In this document: positions 43,125 through 54,700 of the stretch, piece after piece
How positions within the stretch are numbered: position 1 is the stretch's first letter
Layout: every line of letters begins with the position of its first letter
From: Alternaria dauci
Lineage: Eukaryota; Ascomycota; Dothideomycetes; Pleosporales; Pleosporaceae
Reading direction: 5' to 3'
Length of the DNA stretch: 64,000 bases
NCBI RefSeq assembly: GCF_042100115.1
Contig: NC_091279.1
Coordinates: 1,922,001 to 1,986,000 of the forward strand
Position numbers and translations under genes: made by a program
The notes under the pieces: generated by a model
What the model was told of the DNA's origin: nothing
The model's database searches: none
What the model saw: only the letters and a program-made list of their open reading frames with translations

Positions 43125-44591
43125 ATGGCGCCCGGCCAGAACGAGCAGCCCAATGAGGCTGAAAAGAACATTGAGATCTGGAAGGTCAAGAAGCTCATCA
43201 AGCGTCTTGAAGCCGCTCGCGGAAATGGCACATCCATGATTTCCCTCATCATCCGTACGTGACGCCTGCATGCCAAAAGAGACGCGACCGGACTGACCAT
43301 GTGTAGCGCCCAAGGATCAGGTCTCTCGCGCTGCAAAGATGTTGGCTGAAGAATTCGTGCGTTTTTTCCACTTTGTGTGCCATATGGCCGAAACTAATTT
43401 TCCCAGGGTACTGCCTCCAACATCAAGTCGCGCGTCAACCGTCTCTCCGTCCTGTCGGCCATTACCTCGACCCAGCAGCGTCTCAAGCTCTATTCCAAGG
43501 TCCCACCCAATGGCTTGGTTGTCTACTGTGGTGAAATCATCACCGCCGAAGGCAAGGAGCGCAAGATCAACATCGACTTTGAGCCCTTCAAGCCCATCAA
43601 CACGTCCCTGTACCTTTGCGACAACAAATTTCACACAGAGGCACTGAGCGAGCTGCTTGAGTCGGACCAGAAGTTCGGTTTCATCATCATGGACGGAAAC
43701 GGTGCCCTCTTCGGCACTCTGTCAGGAAACACCCGTGAAATTGTCCACAAGTGAGTGCGACCAATACACCTCGGCATGCAGGAAACTAACACGCCAAGGT
43801 TCTCGGTCGATCTTCCCAAGAAGCACGGCCGTGGTGGTCAGTCCGCTCTGCGTTTCGCTCGTCTCCGTGAAGAAAAGCGCCACAACTACGTCCGCAAGGT
43901 CGCGGAACTGGCGGTACAAAACTTCATCACCGCCGACAAGGTCAACGTCGCTGGCATCATTCTCGCTGGTTCCGCCGACTTCAAGAACGATCTCAACCAG
44001 TCCGATCTTTTCGACAACCGTCTCCAGTCCAAGGTCATCAAGGTCGTCGACGTCTCCTACGGAGGCGAGAACGGTTTCAACCAGGCTATAGAATTGGCTG
44101 GTGAGACGCTCAGCAATGTCAAGTTCATCCAGGAGAAGAAGCTCATCAACGAGTACTTTGACCACATCTCCAAGGACTCTGGCAAGGTCTGCTACGGTAT
44201 CGATGACACCCTAAAGGCTCTGGAGGCTGGTGCTGCTGAGACTTTGATCGTCTTCGAGAACTTGGAGATCACTCGCTGGGTTCTCAAGAGTTCCGAGGGC
44301 TCGGAGATCATCCTCCACACTACCAAGGCGCAAGAAGAAGACCGAAGCATCTTCATGGACAAGGAAACTGGTCAGGAGATGGAAGTCATCGACCAGGGCT
44401 CCATGCTGGAGTGGCTCGCCGAGAAGTACCGCGACTTTGGTGCCAACCTTGAATTCGTTTCCGACCGTTCTTCCGAGGGTAACCAGTTCGTCAAGGGCTT
44501 TGGTGGTATCGGCGCCATCCTCCGCTACGCTCTCAACTTCGAGCAACTCGCCGACTTCGACGACGATGAAGATGAATTCTACGATGATTGA
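43125..44591 (+). CDS. SUP45: Peptide chain release factor eRF1
   Basis: Four exons (43125-43254, 43307-43356, 43407-43750, 43799-44591) encode 438 residues, the normal family length. Splicing at 43254/43307 restores [14 protein letters not shown]. Stop-codon recognition motifs are intact: TASNIKS at 62-68 and YLCDNKF (YxCxxxF) at 129-135. The peptidyl-tRNA hydrolysis loop is GRGGQ, with GGQ at 187-189. The C-terminal eRF3-binding domain ends in an acidic tail ([12 protein letters not shown]). It recognises all three stop codons in the A site and triggers peptide release with the GTPase eRF3. The gene's own stop is UGA followed by C, a comparatively leaky context, and the frame stays open for 49 further codons (next entries). 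Introns of 48-52 nt are typical for this genome. Confidence 0.97.
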
Positions 44592-44741
44592 CGGTTGTGC
44601 GCCCTCGCTGACAGCGAGGTAGCGTCCCCACTCGTTTCGAGTGACGGAACGTCCGCTACCCGCGCGATAAGTCAAAATGACGTGTCCAAGATCAAGGCCG
44701 GAGTAGTCGAAGCAACGACGCTTCGCCTTTCCAGATTGTAA
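44592..44741 (+). other. In-frame open extension after the eRF1 UGA, ending in PTS1-like SRL
   Basis: Directly after the UGA at 44589-44591 the same frame continues CGG TTG TGC GCC and stays open for 49 codons to a TAA at 44739-44741. The last residues read TTLRLSRL; Ser-Arg-Leu is a standard type 1 peroxisomal targeting tripeptide. The extension has balanced composition. Readthrough would therefore give an eRF1 form of 488 residues (with one inserted at the UGA) and a potential peroxisomal signal. This is seen directly; that it is translated is a hypothesis. Confidence 0.45.
44603..44660 (+). promoter_or_regulatory. Stem-loops directly after the eRF1 stop codon
   Basis: CCTCGCT (44603-44609) pairs with AGCGAGG (44613-44619) around a 3-nt loop, beginning 11 nt after the UGA. 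A second structure has outer arms GGTAGCG (44618-44624) and CGCTACC (44654-44660) enclosing CACTCG-TTT-CGAGTG (44629-44643). The two overlap by two bases, so they may compete. A stem-loop close downstream of UGA-C is a known stimulator of stop-codon readthrough in some viral and cellular mRNAs. Confidence 0.55.
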
Positions 44742-45348
44742 GATGGGAGTGCCTACGGAGGGTTTGCAATGTATGTAAGATGTTTGCAGCAACAACAACT
44801 TTGACTAATTCTCCCAAGGTCGACCAACACCATTCTTACCACGACCCACTCTCGCTTGCACGGAGAGGCAGCAGCCTCATACAGGCTTGACCTCTCCAGA
44901 CCTCGGTCCGAGAAGCTCTATCTTAGCTATAACAGGGACTAGAAAGCATAGGGATCCTAAAGGATGGCTGTCGTCAATTGTTGATCGTGAGCCTCTTCAA
45001 AAGTAGTCCTTGACAGAAGAAGGATAGGCAGATTGTTCGCTCAGAAATGCGTCAGCTCGTCGCTCGCTCAACTCCAGCTGAATGAAAATTGTTTTATGGA
45101 CTGCTTGAATTCTACCAAGACACGTTTGATACCTTGTACTGTGCACACGATTCGCAGTGCGTAGAATTCCCTAGGCTTTGATACTTACAGTAGGGCGTGA
45201 CACGCCCCATGGAGTACAAGTCAGGCTTTGCTTTTGCTAGTATAGCGCCGATACCGGGTTCCGACGTCATTCCGAGATTTAATGAACTATCCGCCCAATT
45301 ATTTCGTGTATTTAGTTACCTTTAACATTCCAAAAGCCACAAGCAGAC
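44742..45348. other. Intergenic, no gene seen
   Basis: This holds the remaining 3' flank of eRF1 and the promoter of the prephenate dehydratase gene. A clover-like tRNA fold was looked for and not found. Confidence 0.5.
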
Positions 45349-46543
45349 ATGGTAGAAGAACAAAAGCCAACCGTGGCCTTTCTAGGTCCAGAGGGTAGCT
45401 ATACGCATCAGGTGAGTTTCTTTTCCAACTTTTAAAGTCATGATTGAGGTTTTCCATTGCTATTCTGCACTCCCATGCAGGCATGACTCGCCGCATCTTC
45501 ACCACTACACCATGATGCACTGCCTATTTTTAATTCTTCCAGTCCAAACATGATATCAGATTACTTCTTTCTCCCGTACAAGGAAACGAATCTCTGCATA
45601 CCCAACCACGCACCCCACATATATCTAACAGTCCCCACAGGCAGCCCTAGACGCCTTCCCCCCATCCACCAACCAAGTTTCCCTCACACCCGAAATCACA
45701 ATCGAAGACGTCTTCTCCGCAGTCCAATCCGGCACCGCACATCGGGGCGTCGTGCCCTTTGAAAACAGCAGCAACGGCAGCGTAGTCTTCACCCTCGACC
45801 TCTTCGCCGACCTAACCAACAAATACCCCGATATCCTCGTGTGCGGCGAAGCCTATGTACACGTCAAACACTGTTTGCTGGGCTACTACTACTCCTCATC
45901 GAATCCTGCTACCGACGAGGACGGCAAAGAAGCGCCGGATTACTCTAGCATCAAGAAACTTTATTCACATCCCCAGGCCTGGGGCCAGTGTACGAAGTTC
46001 CTTACGCGGCACCTCAAGACGGCTGAGCGGCATGATGTGAGTTCTACGAGTAAGGCAGCGGAGATTGCGAGTAAAGACAAGAGTGGAGAGTCTGCTGCGC
46101 TATCTAGTTTCATCGCTGCGGAGCTATTTGGCCTGGATGTGTTGGCGAAAGAGATCAATGATGTAAAGGGGAACAGTACAAGGTTCTTTGTTATTCGCAA
46201 AAGGGATGACAAGACGCCATCAACAGGTTCGACTGAAGAGAGCAGCCTGGACGGAGATAACTGGAAATCGCTCGTCACGTTTACGGTTGAGCACTCCAAC
46301 CTCGGTGCGCTGGCGAATTGTCTTACGGTTTTCTCGTCTCATGGAATCAATCTGACGAGCATAAATACACGCCCGAGTGGCGTAAGAAACTGGAATTATG
46401 TCTTCTTTGTGGAGTTCAAAGGGAGGAAGACGGAGGATGGAGAAGGGGAGGTCGATGCAGCATTGAGAGAATTGGATAAAGTCTGTAGGGGGTGGAGATG
46501 GTTGGGGAGCTGGGAGAACAGGTTGATTGAGGAGCAAGGGTAA
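45349..46543 (+). CDS. PHA2: Prephenate dehydratase
   Basis: Two exons (45349-45411 and 45641-46543) give 321 residues; the intron of 229 nt is long for this window. The enzyme converts prephenate to phenylpyruvate, the committed step to phenylalanine. The first exon encodes the N-terminal motif VAFLGPEGSYTHQ. The periplasmic-binding-protein-like catalytic lobes follow, with ITIEDVFSAVQSGTAHRGVVPFENSSNGSV and the catalytic-site motif GNSTRFFVI (Thr-Arg-Phe). A C-terminal ACT domain (FTVEHSNLGALANCLTVFSSHGINLTSINTRPSG) is the usual site of feedback inhibition by phenylalanine. It is a stand-alone enzyme, not fused to chorismate mutase, as in other fungi. An insertion of about 25 residues (YYYSSSNPATDEDGKEAPDY) lies between strands of the first lobe. 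Confidence 0.95.
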
Positions 46544-46771
46544 ACGAGGTATCTCATTAAGATGAGCATAGCGCACATCACGTTTGCACATTTGCAGATC
46601 TCAGAATCGGGTGAAATATCTCACTTTCATATTCACCGCTTGTGAATCAACATCCTAGTCCACCAGAATCATAGCCCAGTGTAAATCTAGTAGTCCCCCA
46701 TTTTGCAAGTATCCCAGTGGTATACACTTTGCATATCCATCTTCCCACCCCAAGCCTGACACGACGAACGT

Positions 46772-48516
46772 CTACTTTGTCCGGTCAGGGAGCTCCTTGG
46801 GTGCCTTCCACTCCTTGACAAAGGGCAAGAAGTCAGGCTGACCAGGAATGTACTTCCTCAGAACCTCAGGGACAACGAAGCCTTCGGGTGTCTGGTAGTT
46901 TTCGAGGATACAGCAAAGCGTTCGTTCGGTTGCGCATACTAAATACAAAAATGCGTTAGCTTTTCTGAATCCTTCATCGAAACTGTTAAAAGGCTAGAAC
47001 AACAGAAATGGACTTACGAGTGCCGTTGAGTGCGTGAACGTACTCCTTACGAGTAGCGTTCAGCTTCTTGATTCCATGCCTGATTTCCAGCTCGCGAGTC
47101 TGGTAGTCAGTGCAGTTGGAGATGGAGACAAGTTCCTTGTACTCTCCACCACCTGTGACGGGGAACCAAGCCTCCAGATCGCGCTTCATGCTCGCAGCAT
47201 TGTTGAGCGCGCCAGAGACAATAGCAACAACCTGGTAAGGAAGACCCAAGCTCTGATAGAACTCTTCCGAGTTGGCCAACATCTCGTCGAAGGCTTCCCA
47301 TGACTTCTCGGGGTTTGTAAGGAGGAACTGTTCAACCTTTTCGAACTGGTGTATCCGGAAGATTCCCCATGCGTCTTTGCCGTGCGAACCGGCTTCTTTT
47401 CGGAAGTTTGTTGAGTAACCGGCGTACTTGATGGGTAGCTCTCTGTCGTGTAGCCACTCCTCCGAGTGAAGAGCGGAGATGGGTTGTTCTGAAGTAGCAA
47501 TGAGGTACTTGTCGGTCTCGGGCTTGTCTTTGCTCTCAGTAACTTTGTAGAGTTCCTCGTCAAAGTCGGAGAGTTGCGCTGTCTTGGCCATCTGATCGCG
47601 GAGCATGAAGAAGGGCGGTTGGTTTGGTGTGAAGCCTTTGCTGAACTGTGGGATTATCAAGTCAGTATCGCGCTCCTCAGAACTCGGCTCTTTGCACACA
47701 TACCAGGAATTCCAGGCCGTAGTTGATCAGCGCTTGGTTGAGGAAGACACCGTATCCAGTCAGGCAGTAACCTCGGTGACCAACAATCTTGGTACCCCTC
47801 TCCGGGTCATATCCATTCAACCGCGCAAGTACACCGTGGTGTGGGATACCGTCTTGCTTGAACTCGGCTTTCCTTCCTTCAGGTGCCCACGTCTTCTGAA
47901 CCGCGTTGTTGTCCTCGTTATCGCTGACCGGGACGTCCTTGTACACGTAGTTTCCAACCGACTTTGCCTTTGCAAGCAGCTTCGCCAATTTCTCTGCAGC
48001 CTCGGCCTCCTTTTCCTTCTTCTCGGCCTCCAGCTTCTTCTTCTCCTCGAGTAGCTCTGAAGCGTCTTCCTTGGCCTTCTTCTTAGCACCAATGTTCTTC
48101 TGGACCGCGTTTATCTTGGAGCCGAATTGGGTGGCATCGTATTGTGTGCGACGGTGGTCTTCAAAGTCGGCGATGATCTCGTCGACGATTTCTACGGGGG
48201 CGCATCGCTTCCTCTGGGACTCGCGGATTTTCTAATCAAATGATTAACTTGTGTACAAGATCAAAGGTCGCGCGAGTCGCAGTCGAGGAAGACTTACTTC
48301 TGGGTCGCCGCCGCGCTCCTTGATGAAGTCGTTTCTGTATAAAGACACATGTCAGCCCGCATCTTTTTTTGTCCTATGACCTCCCCGAATCTCGCTCTGC
48401 GCCCTCCATCTCTGCCACTTCCAAGTGCAGCCCCTCCAACCCAAACTCTAGCGCGCGCATCCAAGCAACCAACACTCTCTGCCCGTAGAATAGAAAGCAA
48501 CATACATGTCGAGCAT
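46772..48516 (-). CDS. SES1: Cytosolic seryl-tRNA synthetase
   Basis: Five exons: 48516-48506, 48334-48298, 48231-47704, 47645-47018 and 46938-46772, encoding 456 residues. The first exon is only 11 nt (ATG CTC GAC AT) and joins across 171 nt to give [16 protein letters not shown], the conserved N-terminus. The long antiparallel coiled coil that grips the tRNA long arm is seen as [20 protein letters not shown]. The class II catalytic core follows, with motif 2 in [23 protein letters not shown] and motif 3 in [20 protein letters not shown]. The terminal exon gives [29 protein letters not shown]. No mitochondrial presequence precedes the start, so it is the cytosolic form. The C-terminus DRTK lacks the lysine-rich tail found in some fungal homologues. 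Confidence 0.95.
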
Positions 48517-49571
48517 CTTTTCAGTCTCTCAGCAAATGTAAGCTGAGCAGAATTGGTCGCGTGTGGTGGTGTAGTCTCGTATCGAGAAGATGTTCAAAAC
48601 GCGGGACTCATCAGTGTCCCGCAACACACTCAAACACGGACAGGGATTAGATTGAACGGCCCGCACTAGATCAAAAAGGAACTAGACTGTGCGCTTACCA
48701 CTTTGGCTGGATTGCACGGGAATTGAAAAGTACTGCACTCAACAGATGTACTGCAAACCTGCCTCTTTGGGTAGCAAGGATGAGTGATGTGGGGTCGATA
48801 CTGTGAGGTAGATCTACATATTGGAGATGATATCCCGCTGCATCTCAACTTGAAGGAAAATGGGGAGTGCCAAAACACATAGTGCAACCATGGGGAGCAT
48901 CAAAGCGCAAACTACCAAATACAGTAGGCTGCACAGACTGCACACAATTGCCGTCGAACTCAGTGGCTTTTCCGTCAAAGCTTCAGAGCTTCCTAATCAA
49001 GGTCTGTGGGTAGGATGGTGGGTGGTGGTCGGTGCATCCAAGCCAGGCAAACCAATGTGGAGCAAGTTTTGCCAGTCGAGAATGCAGGGTCTACACAAAC
49101 ATGTCTACGAGCGGTCATGTACCCAACAGAAATGCGTACGCCAACGTATGTCGTCTATTGTTGAAAGTGACATAAGATGATGCGTAGTACTACAGCCGTG
49201 AAACATCGTGATTGAACCCCAGGATACCAAATACGACGCCGTTACGCCCGCCGCTCACGCCATTACGCCATTACACACTCTTGCCTTCCGCGAGGATAGG
49301 CGAAAACCACGACCCGTTAATGACATGTCGTCCGCCAAAAGCCAGCCACTGTCTATGCCATCTACACCAAACAAGATGAAAGTACACCTCCTCTTACCCG
49401 TTCGTGAACGACTTCTTGAGCATGTTGGTCAGATGATCAATCGGATGCCTCAAGAGGTGCGCGTTACTCCGCCGCTTCTTCTCCTTCTCCTCACGCTTCT
49501 TCTGGAGGGCTGGGTATTTGTCCACGCTGGCACCTTGGAAGAGGCGCTCATGTCAGTCAAGAATCTTGCAA
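48517..49571. other. Intergenic; contains the alternative Rheb exon
   Basis: Apart from the possible terminal Rheb exon at 49394-49533, no gene is visible. The rest holds the SES1 promoter and the Rheb 3' flank. Confidence 0.5.
49394..49533 (-). other. Possible alternative last exon of Rheb, polybasic, lacking CaaX
   Basis: If the 76-nt segment 49609-49534 is spliced (GTGAGC donor, CTGAC branch site, CCAAG acceptor), the frame continues in this exon for 46 codons to a TAA at 49394-49396. It encodes a strongly basic helix containing KKREEKEKKRRSN. The removed segment contains the CaaX box and normal stop. Confidence 0.45.
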
Positions 49572-50444
49572 TTACATGACTGTACATTTGCTCCCGCCAG
49601 CGGGCTCACCAGGATTCTGAGACCGCTCCACCTCGGCGATTATGAGCTCAAAAGCCTTTTGTACGTTCTCGTTGTAGCGCGCACTGGCTTCAGTCCAGGC
49701 ACACTTGAATTCTGCGGCGAGGGCGCGACCGTCTTCGGGCGTAACTTGGCGTTGTTCGGGGCGTAGGTCGGACTTGTTGCCTACAATAACGAGGGGAACC
49801 CACTCGACAGCCTAGTACGAAGCTTGGTTAGGCAGTGGCGCTGAGAGAGTCACATGTCTACTCACGAGGTGGTTCAGGATCTTATCGCGAATGATGCGCG
49901 CCATCTCGAAGCTCTGCTTGGAAGCGACCGAGTAAACAATCATGTAGCCATGAATGCCAATAAAGTGCTTCGAGTTGAGAATACTGTATTCATCCTGGAA
50001 GGTGATGCCCTAGTCAGCGGGTGCCTCAAAAAAAAAGCGCTAGCTGTCGAGCTGAGGTGTACAACGAGGCGTGCACAACTGCGAGACGCGTGTGAAGCAC
50101 GGCGAAGGTGGGGCGTGGACCTGGGTGTTGCTTCGCGACGCGGGGGAAAAGAAAACCTCATGTACCTGGCCAGCCGTATCGATAATCTCAGTCGCATAGT
50201 CCTGATTCTTGTACTTGATCATCTTGCTGAAAGTATTCTCAATAGTCGGGTAGTAGCTGTCGACAAAGTGTCCATCGACGAATTGCACCGTCAAACTCGA
50301 CTTGCCTGTTGTTGTTGGGTCAGCATGTTGTTGGCTGCTACTTGCATGTGATGGCAAGCTTGCGCAAGCTGCACTCAACAATCACGTACCGACGGCTCTG
50401 CTGCCGACAATGGCCACCTTTCTCTGCTTGGGTGGGGGCGCCAT
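49572..50444 (-). CDS. RHB1: Rheb-type small GTPase
   Basis: Four exons (50444-50390, 50305-50166, 49994-49866, 49811-49572) encode 187 residues. The G1 loop is GSRAVGKSS (14-22), with Arg16 where Ras has Gly12, a Rheb hallmark. Switch I is SYYPTIENTF, G3 is DTAGQDEYSI (the DEYSI is Rheb-specific), G4 is NKSD, and G5 lies in TEASAR. The protein ends GGSKCTVM, a CaaX box expected to be farnesylated. Rheb-GTP activates TOR complex 1 at the vacuole or endomembranes and is switched off by the Tsc1/Tsc2 GAP. The introns are 84, 171 and 54 nt. A further potential intron spans the CaaX box (previous entry), so a second 221-residue isoform without CaaX is possible. The CaaX form is preferred here because it matches family length and ending. 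Confidence 0.95.
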
Positions 50445-51781
50445 CTTGTTGCTGTTGCGGTTGCTGTGCTTGGAAGGAGGTCGGGTGGAAGCTGAACGAC
50501 TCGCCAGGGTTGAGGTTTCGTCGTCTCAGTTGACCGCTGAGATGTAGCTGCCTACTGCCAATTGCCTGTACGAGCTAGCTCCCAGCCCGGAATGACGCCG
50601 TCTAGCTGCAGGTGATGGATGCGCGCGTGTGGGACAAACAAGCTGGGTCACCGGCCCAAGCGCTATACCTGCCGTTGAGAAGAATGAGTTGTTGGCTTTA
50701 GCAAGAGTCGTAGGTAAAGAGGTACGTTGCTGAGAAGAGGAAAGAAAAAAAAAAGTCCCCGACCGCGTGGTGATGCCGTCATGTCTGCCGGCTCATCTCT
50801 CGATATAGCAACCACACATCAAAGTTGGGCAACCATGATATATCGCTTTGGGCAAAGCACCGAACGACTGGGATTGGGTTCCCAAGTTCTAGCCATGCAC
50901 CCCCGAACAGTGCACGTCGAGGCCGACGAATCCAGAGCTTCTCGAAGCATTGCTTTACGTATTGCCAATCGTCTCGAGTTTAGCGCGAAGCTGTCTAGCA
51001 CACCACCCGCATACACGACAAATTCACCAACTACCACTCAAAGCGACAAGAACGTCCGGAATGCCAGAAACTCTTGCTGCCCTTCCCGACGCCCCCGACA
51101 GTACAACTTAACCGAAATGATTCCGGGTGTTCTTGACTCAAGACGGAACAATCACATGCACGTTTTTGCCAATGCGGAAAAAAGTTGCTTTGCGCCGCAT
51201 ATTACACAGCCGCTGCATGGAACTTCTATAGAAGAGTTCCGATAAATTGTCCCGACGGCAGAGACCCTCCACTTGCCGGCTGCTGCGTCACTTGAACCGG
51301 CTTTCTGGGTCGCGTGCAGCCTTACCAACGTGGTGCGTGCGTGGTTACAAGCCTTGATTTAGCCTCTACTGCCTACGCGATGGGATACGAGCATAAAACA
51401 GTCACGGATAGATGATGCGTTGCTCAATTGGTGCCATTTTGCATGTCGTGAGTGTAATTGCTACTGGAGATTTCCCAGTCCGTAGAGCCTCAATGTACGA
51501 CAGTATTATCCTTCTTTCCTTCCAAAATGCTGGGTATCGACCTCATCCAGACTACACAGATGAACCATTTCCAGTCATGACCGCATATCGTAATCCAGGG
51601 TATCATGCCATCATCGCCAAAGACCAAACCAATAAGAAGCCCGTCATGACGGAGGAAACAGGTCCGGGCCTGATGGAAAACATCCTGAGAATAATTCAAG
51701 TAGAGAATGGGTACGTGAGTCAATGGTGAACCAATGCCCAATTCCGCACCCCAGGCCAAGCTTCATCAACCCGCAGGATGA
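50445..51781. other. 1.3 kb intergenic stretch
   Basis: This separates the Rheb start and the Wapl stop. A 155-codon frame from an ATG at 50781 is open but resembles nothing and has no matching promoter; I do not call it. A pyrimidine- and purine-rich run (GAAAGAAAAAAAAAAG) lies at 50738-50755. Confidence 0.45.
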
Positions 51782-54700
51782 TCAAACGCTCACATTCTGC
51801 AGCTTCTCCACGACGAGCATGATGCGCGCGGTATAGGTTTGCAGAGCTTCTTGGCCTTCTGCTCCATCAAAGTCTTCCTTCTGGTCAACGTGCTGATGCA
51901 CACGAACAAAGTCCTTGATGCTATCCACTAGCGTATCGAGCTGCTTGTTCGGTAGCAGCGTCTGGACCTTTGCTCGTATGGTGTTGTTAAGACTCAGGTT
52001 ACCAATGAGGACACCAAGATACCCAATGGCTACACCAGAGTAAGATTCTTCTACAGAAGTAGCCTGTGAAGTAGTTAGCATTTGTGAACCATCATCATGC
52101 ACAAAGTACATACCCGAGAAGCACGCTTCAGTCCCTCCAGAAAGATCTCGACCAATGTGTCAATCTCATCAGCGGCGTTCAGCCTCATTTGTTCGCTCAG
52201 CTCCGCAAGATTGATGGCGGCGCCCAAGCTCAAAATCAGACTATCCAAGATCTCTGTTCGCTCCTCCAGCGCCAGACCTGCGTTGATTGACCGAAACTTT
52301 TCAACAATAGATTGCATGAGTGGCTGGACGAAAGCCTTCGTTGAGAATGGCTGGCAAGCCTTTGGCTTGTTATTTGTCAGGTTCATGCAAAGCTTGACTG
52401 CAAGCATGGTTGATGATGCCGTATCAGGTCCAAAGAATCTAGGCATAAACTCCGCGATGCGTTGAAGCACACCAGTTGACCAAGTGGCTTGTATCTGCCT
52501 CGTAGCTGAGATAGATTCCAGTATTGAAAGTACCATCCCTAGTATCGCATCATCTTCTGGCGCTGCCTTGTTAGACTCTGATTGGTTGTTCGAAGTTAAG
52601 GCGATCTCGACGATTTGAGAAATCATTGTCTGGTTGAGAAGTATATCGGCGTTGCCAGCCTTCCGCAGCCCAATGATGAGCAACTCGATGGCTTTCAGCG
52701 CCACTAGCTGTGGTGATACCTTCTCGATTACTGCGGGCGACCAGATAGAAGATTGCTGGACCAAGGTGCGAAACGAAAAGACCGACTCTTTCGCAATCTT
52801 TGACAAATTCGTCTTCCGATCTTTGGCAATCTCCTTGATGTCTGCGCCGTTCTCGGCAAGTTTGACAAGGTTGCCGAGACTACCTGTTTCATACAGCTGG
52901 CTCAAGACAGAGTAGGCAGGGTTGGTGCGCAGGACGAAGACGGTGGCAACAGCAGCGACAAACTCAAAGATGATCTCGCGGCTGACGGAGATGTTCTGGA
53001 AAAACTGATGGGCCAAGGCTGAGTCGAGAAGTTGATCGCAAAACTTCTCGTCGGCCATCTTGGTGCATAGATCAATCATTGCACTGCGTCGTATATTCTT
53101 GCTGGTGGTGGCAGACGTCTCTTCGATCATCATCTCTGCTTCGTGCTGGAGGACTGCGTTACGACCCCGGGTCCTGAGCTCATGAACTTGCTGAGCCTGT
53201 GCTTGGCTGTTCTCGGCGTCGCTCTCAGACACAGATCTAGTCTCCCTTTGGGACTGAGATCCAAAGCCGTCGTCCAAATCCATCGAGATGAGTAAATCAT
53301 CTTCTGGATTATCCTCCCTCAGATATGAGCGTGCCATGGCGTAGGTGAGTCTTGGGCGTACACCAAATCCAGATGGGTTTTGCGATGTCTGCGAGTCACC
53401 CTTCGCTTGGTTGTCGACGTCCATGTTGTCGGGAGGCGCCCTTGAGGTATTGACTTTTCCAGGTTCCCGCGAAGATTCTCTTGCAGACCAGGAACGGTTT
53501 GAGCTTACTTCCGAATCGTCTCCAACCTGGCTGCTACCCTCCTCGTCGTCATCTGAGCTGGGCTCTGATAGTCTGAGTGTGTCAATGAGTCTGGTCTTAC
53601 GAGCCTTGGCACTGTGGGTGACATCGGATTTTGACCTGGCTAAGCTGCCGATGAGTGATCTTGGTTTGCGCTCCGTCAACTGTAAGTTGGAAAAGTTCGG
53701 CATCGGCGTAGTCGAAGATGATGAGTCGCTTAGTAAACCACCGAAGAGGTCCTTTTGTCGCGGTGTTATTGAGCCTGGCATGGAAGCTTTCGACTCTCGA
53801 ACAGGTGTCGTCAAGGGATCTGTTATGTCATACATAGTCTGGTCTTCCAATTCGGCAATTTCAAAGACTTCCTTCACAGGAGATGGCTTTGAGGGTTGGC
53901 GACCAGAAATCATGCCGTTCAGCATAGCCGGAGAGGATTGGCCCTTGGTAAACGTTCGCGATGCCAATACAGGTACAGTACGCTGTCTTGTCCTCGTCAG
54001 TTTGTTGATTGTTGGCGCCGGTGGCTGCACTTTCCGATTCGAGCTTGCGACGGGCTGGTTCGATGACCCATGTCCCGGTGAAGCACCATCTTCGTTCTTT
54101 TGGTACTTCCGGTTCCGCTGAGGCGCCGGCGGTTCACGTTTCTGATGCACTACCGGTCGGCTTACGGTGGCAGTGGAAGAAGCGGACCCTTGGCGCTTGC
54201 GCTTCTTGGAGGCATTGGAATCGTCCGACTCTGCTGTATCCTTGTGAGACGCTTCAGATGTTGTTCTGGACTTGTTGACAGCCTCTTTTGGACCTCTCGA
54301 TTGCGCTTGGCGTGAGATCTTCTTGATCGTTGGTGGTGACTCTTCATCCGACATTGGCATATCGAATACGGCCAAATCGTCCACTGGTTTAACTGGCACT
54401 TTTCCTGGCGCTTTTTTCGCGGGCAGTGCCGGTACTGTCTTTGTATTCTTCTGAGCCTTGGCCTGCGATGACGCAACAGTAGTTGCCTCTGAAGGTGCTT
54501 TCGCCTTGGCCACGGGTTTGTGCGACAACTTGTGGTCTTGTGTGGTCTGTTTCGGTGCTTGTACGGGCTGAGGCGTCTTCCCGCGTCGCATTCGAGGTAC
54601 GTCGGAAACTGAGGACGAAGGCAGCGGCGCCTGTACGGGTTTCGGGATCTGCGCCGGCATAGGAAGCTTCTTATGCTTCACAGCGGTAAATTTCGCGTCA

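Noticed and set aside
44211..44798. 195-codon frame antisense to eRF1
   Set aside because: It is the mirror of a strongly codon-biased gene; long antisense frames are expected there. Several similar shadows lie over AOS1, WAPL and the caspase-like gene.
50781..51245. Open frame of 155 codons on the plus strand between Rheb and Wapl
   Set aside because: No signal peptide, domain, splice logic or family resemblance; composition looks like random translation.
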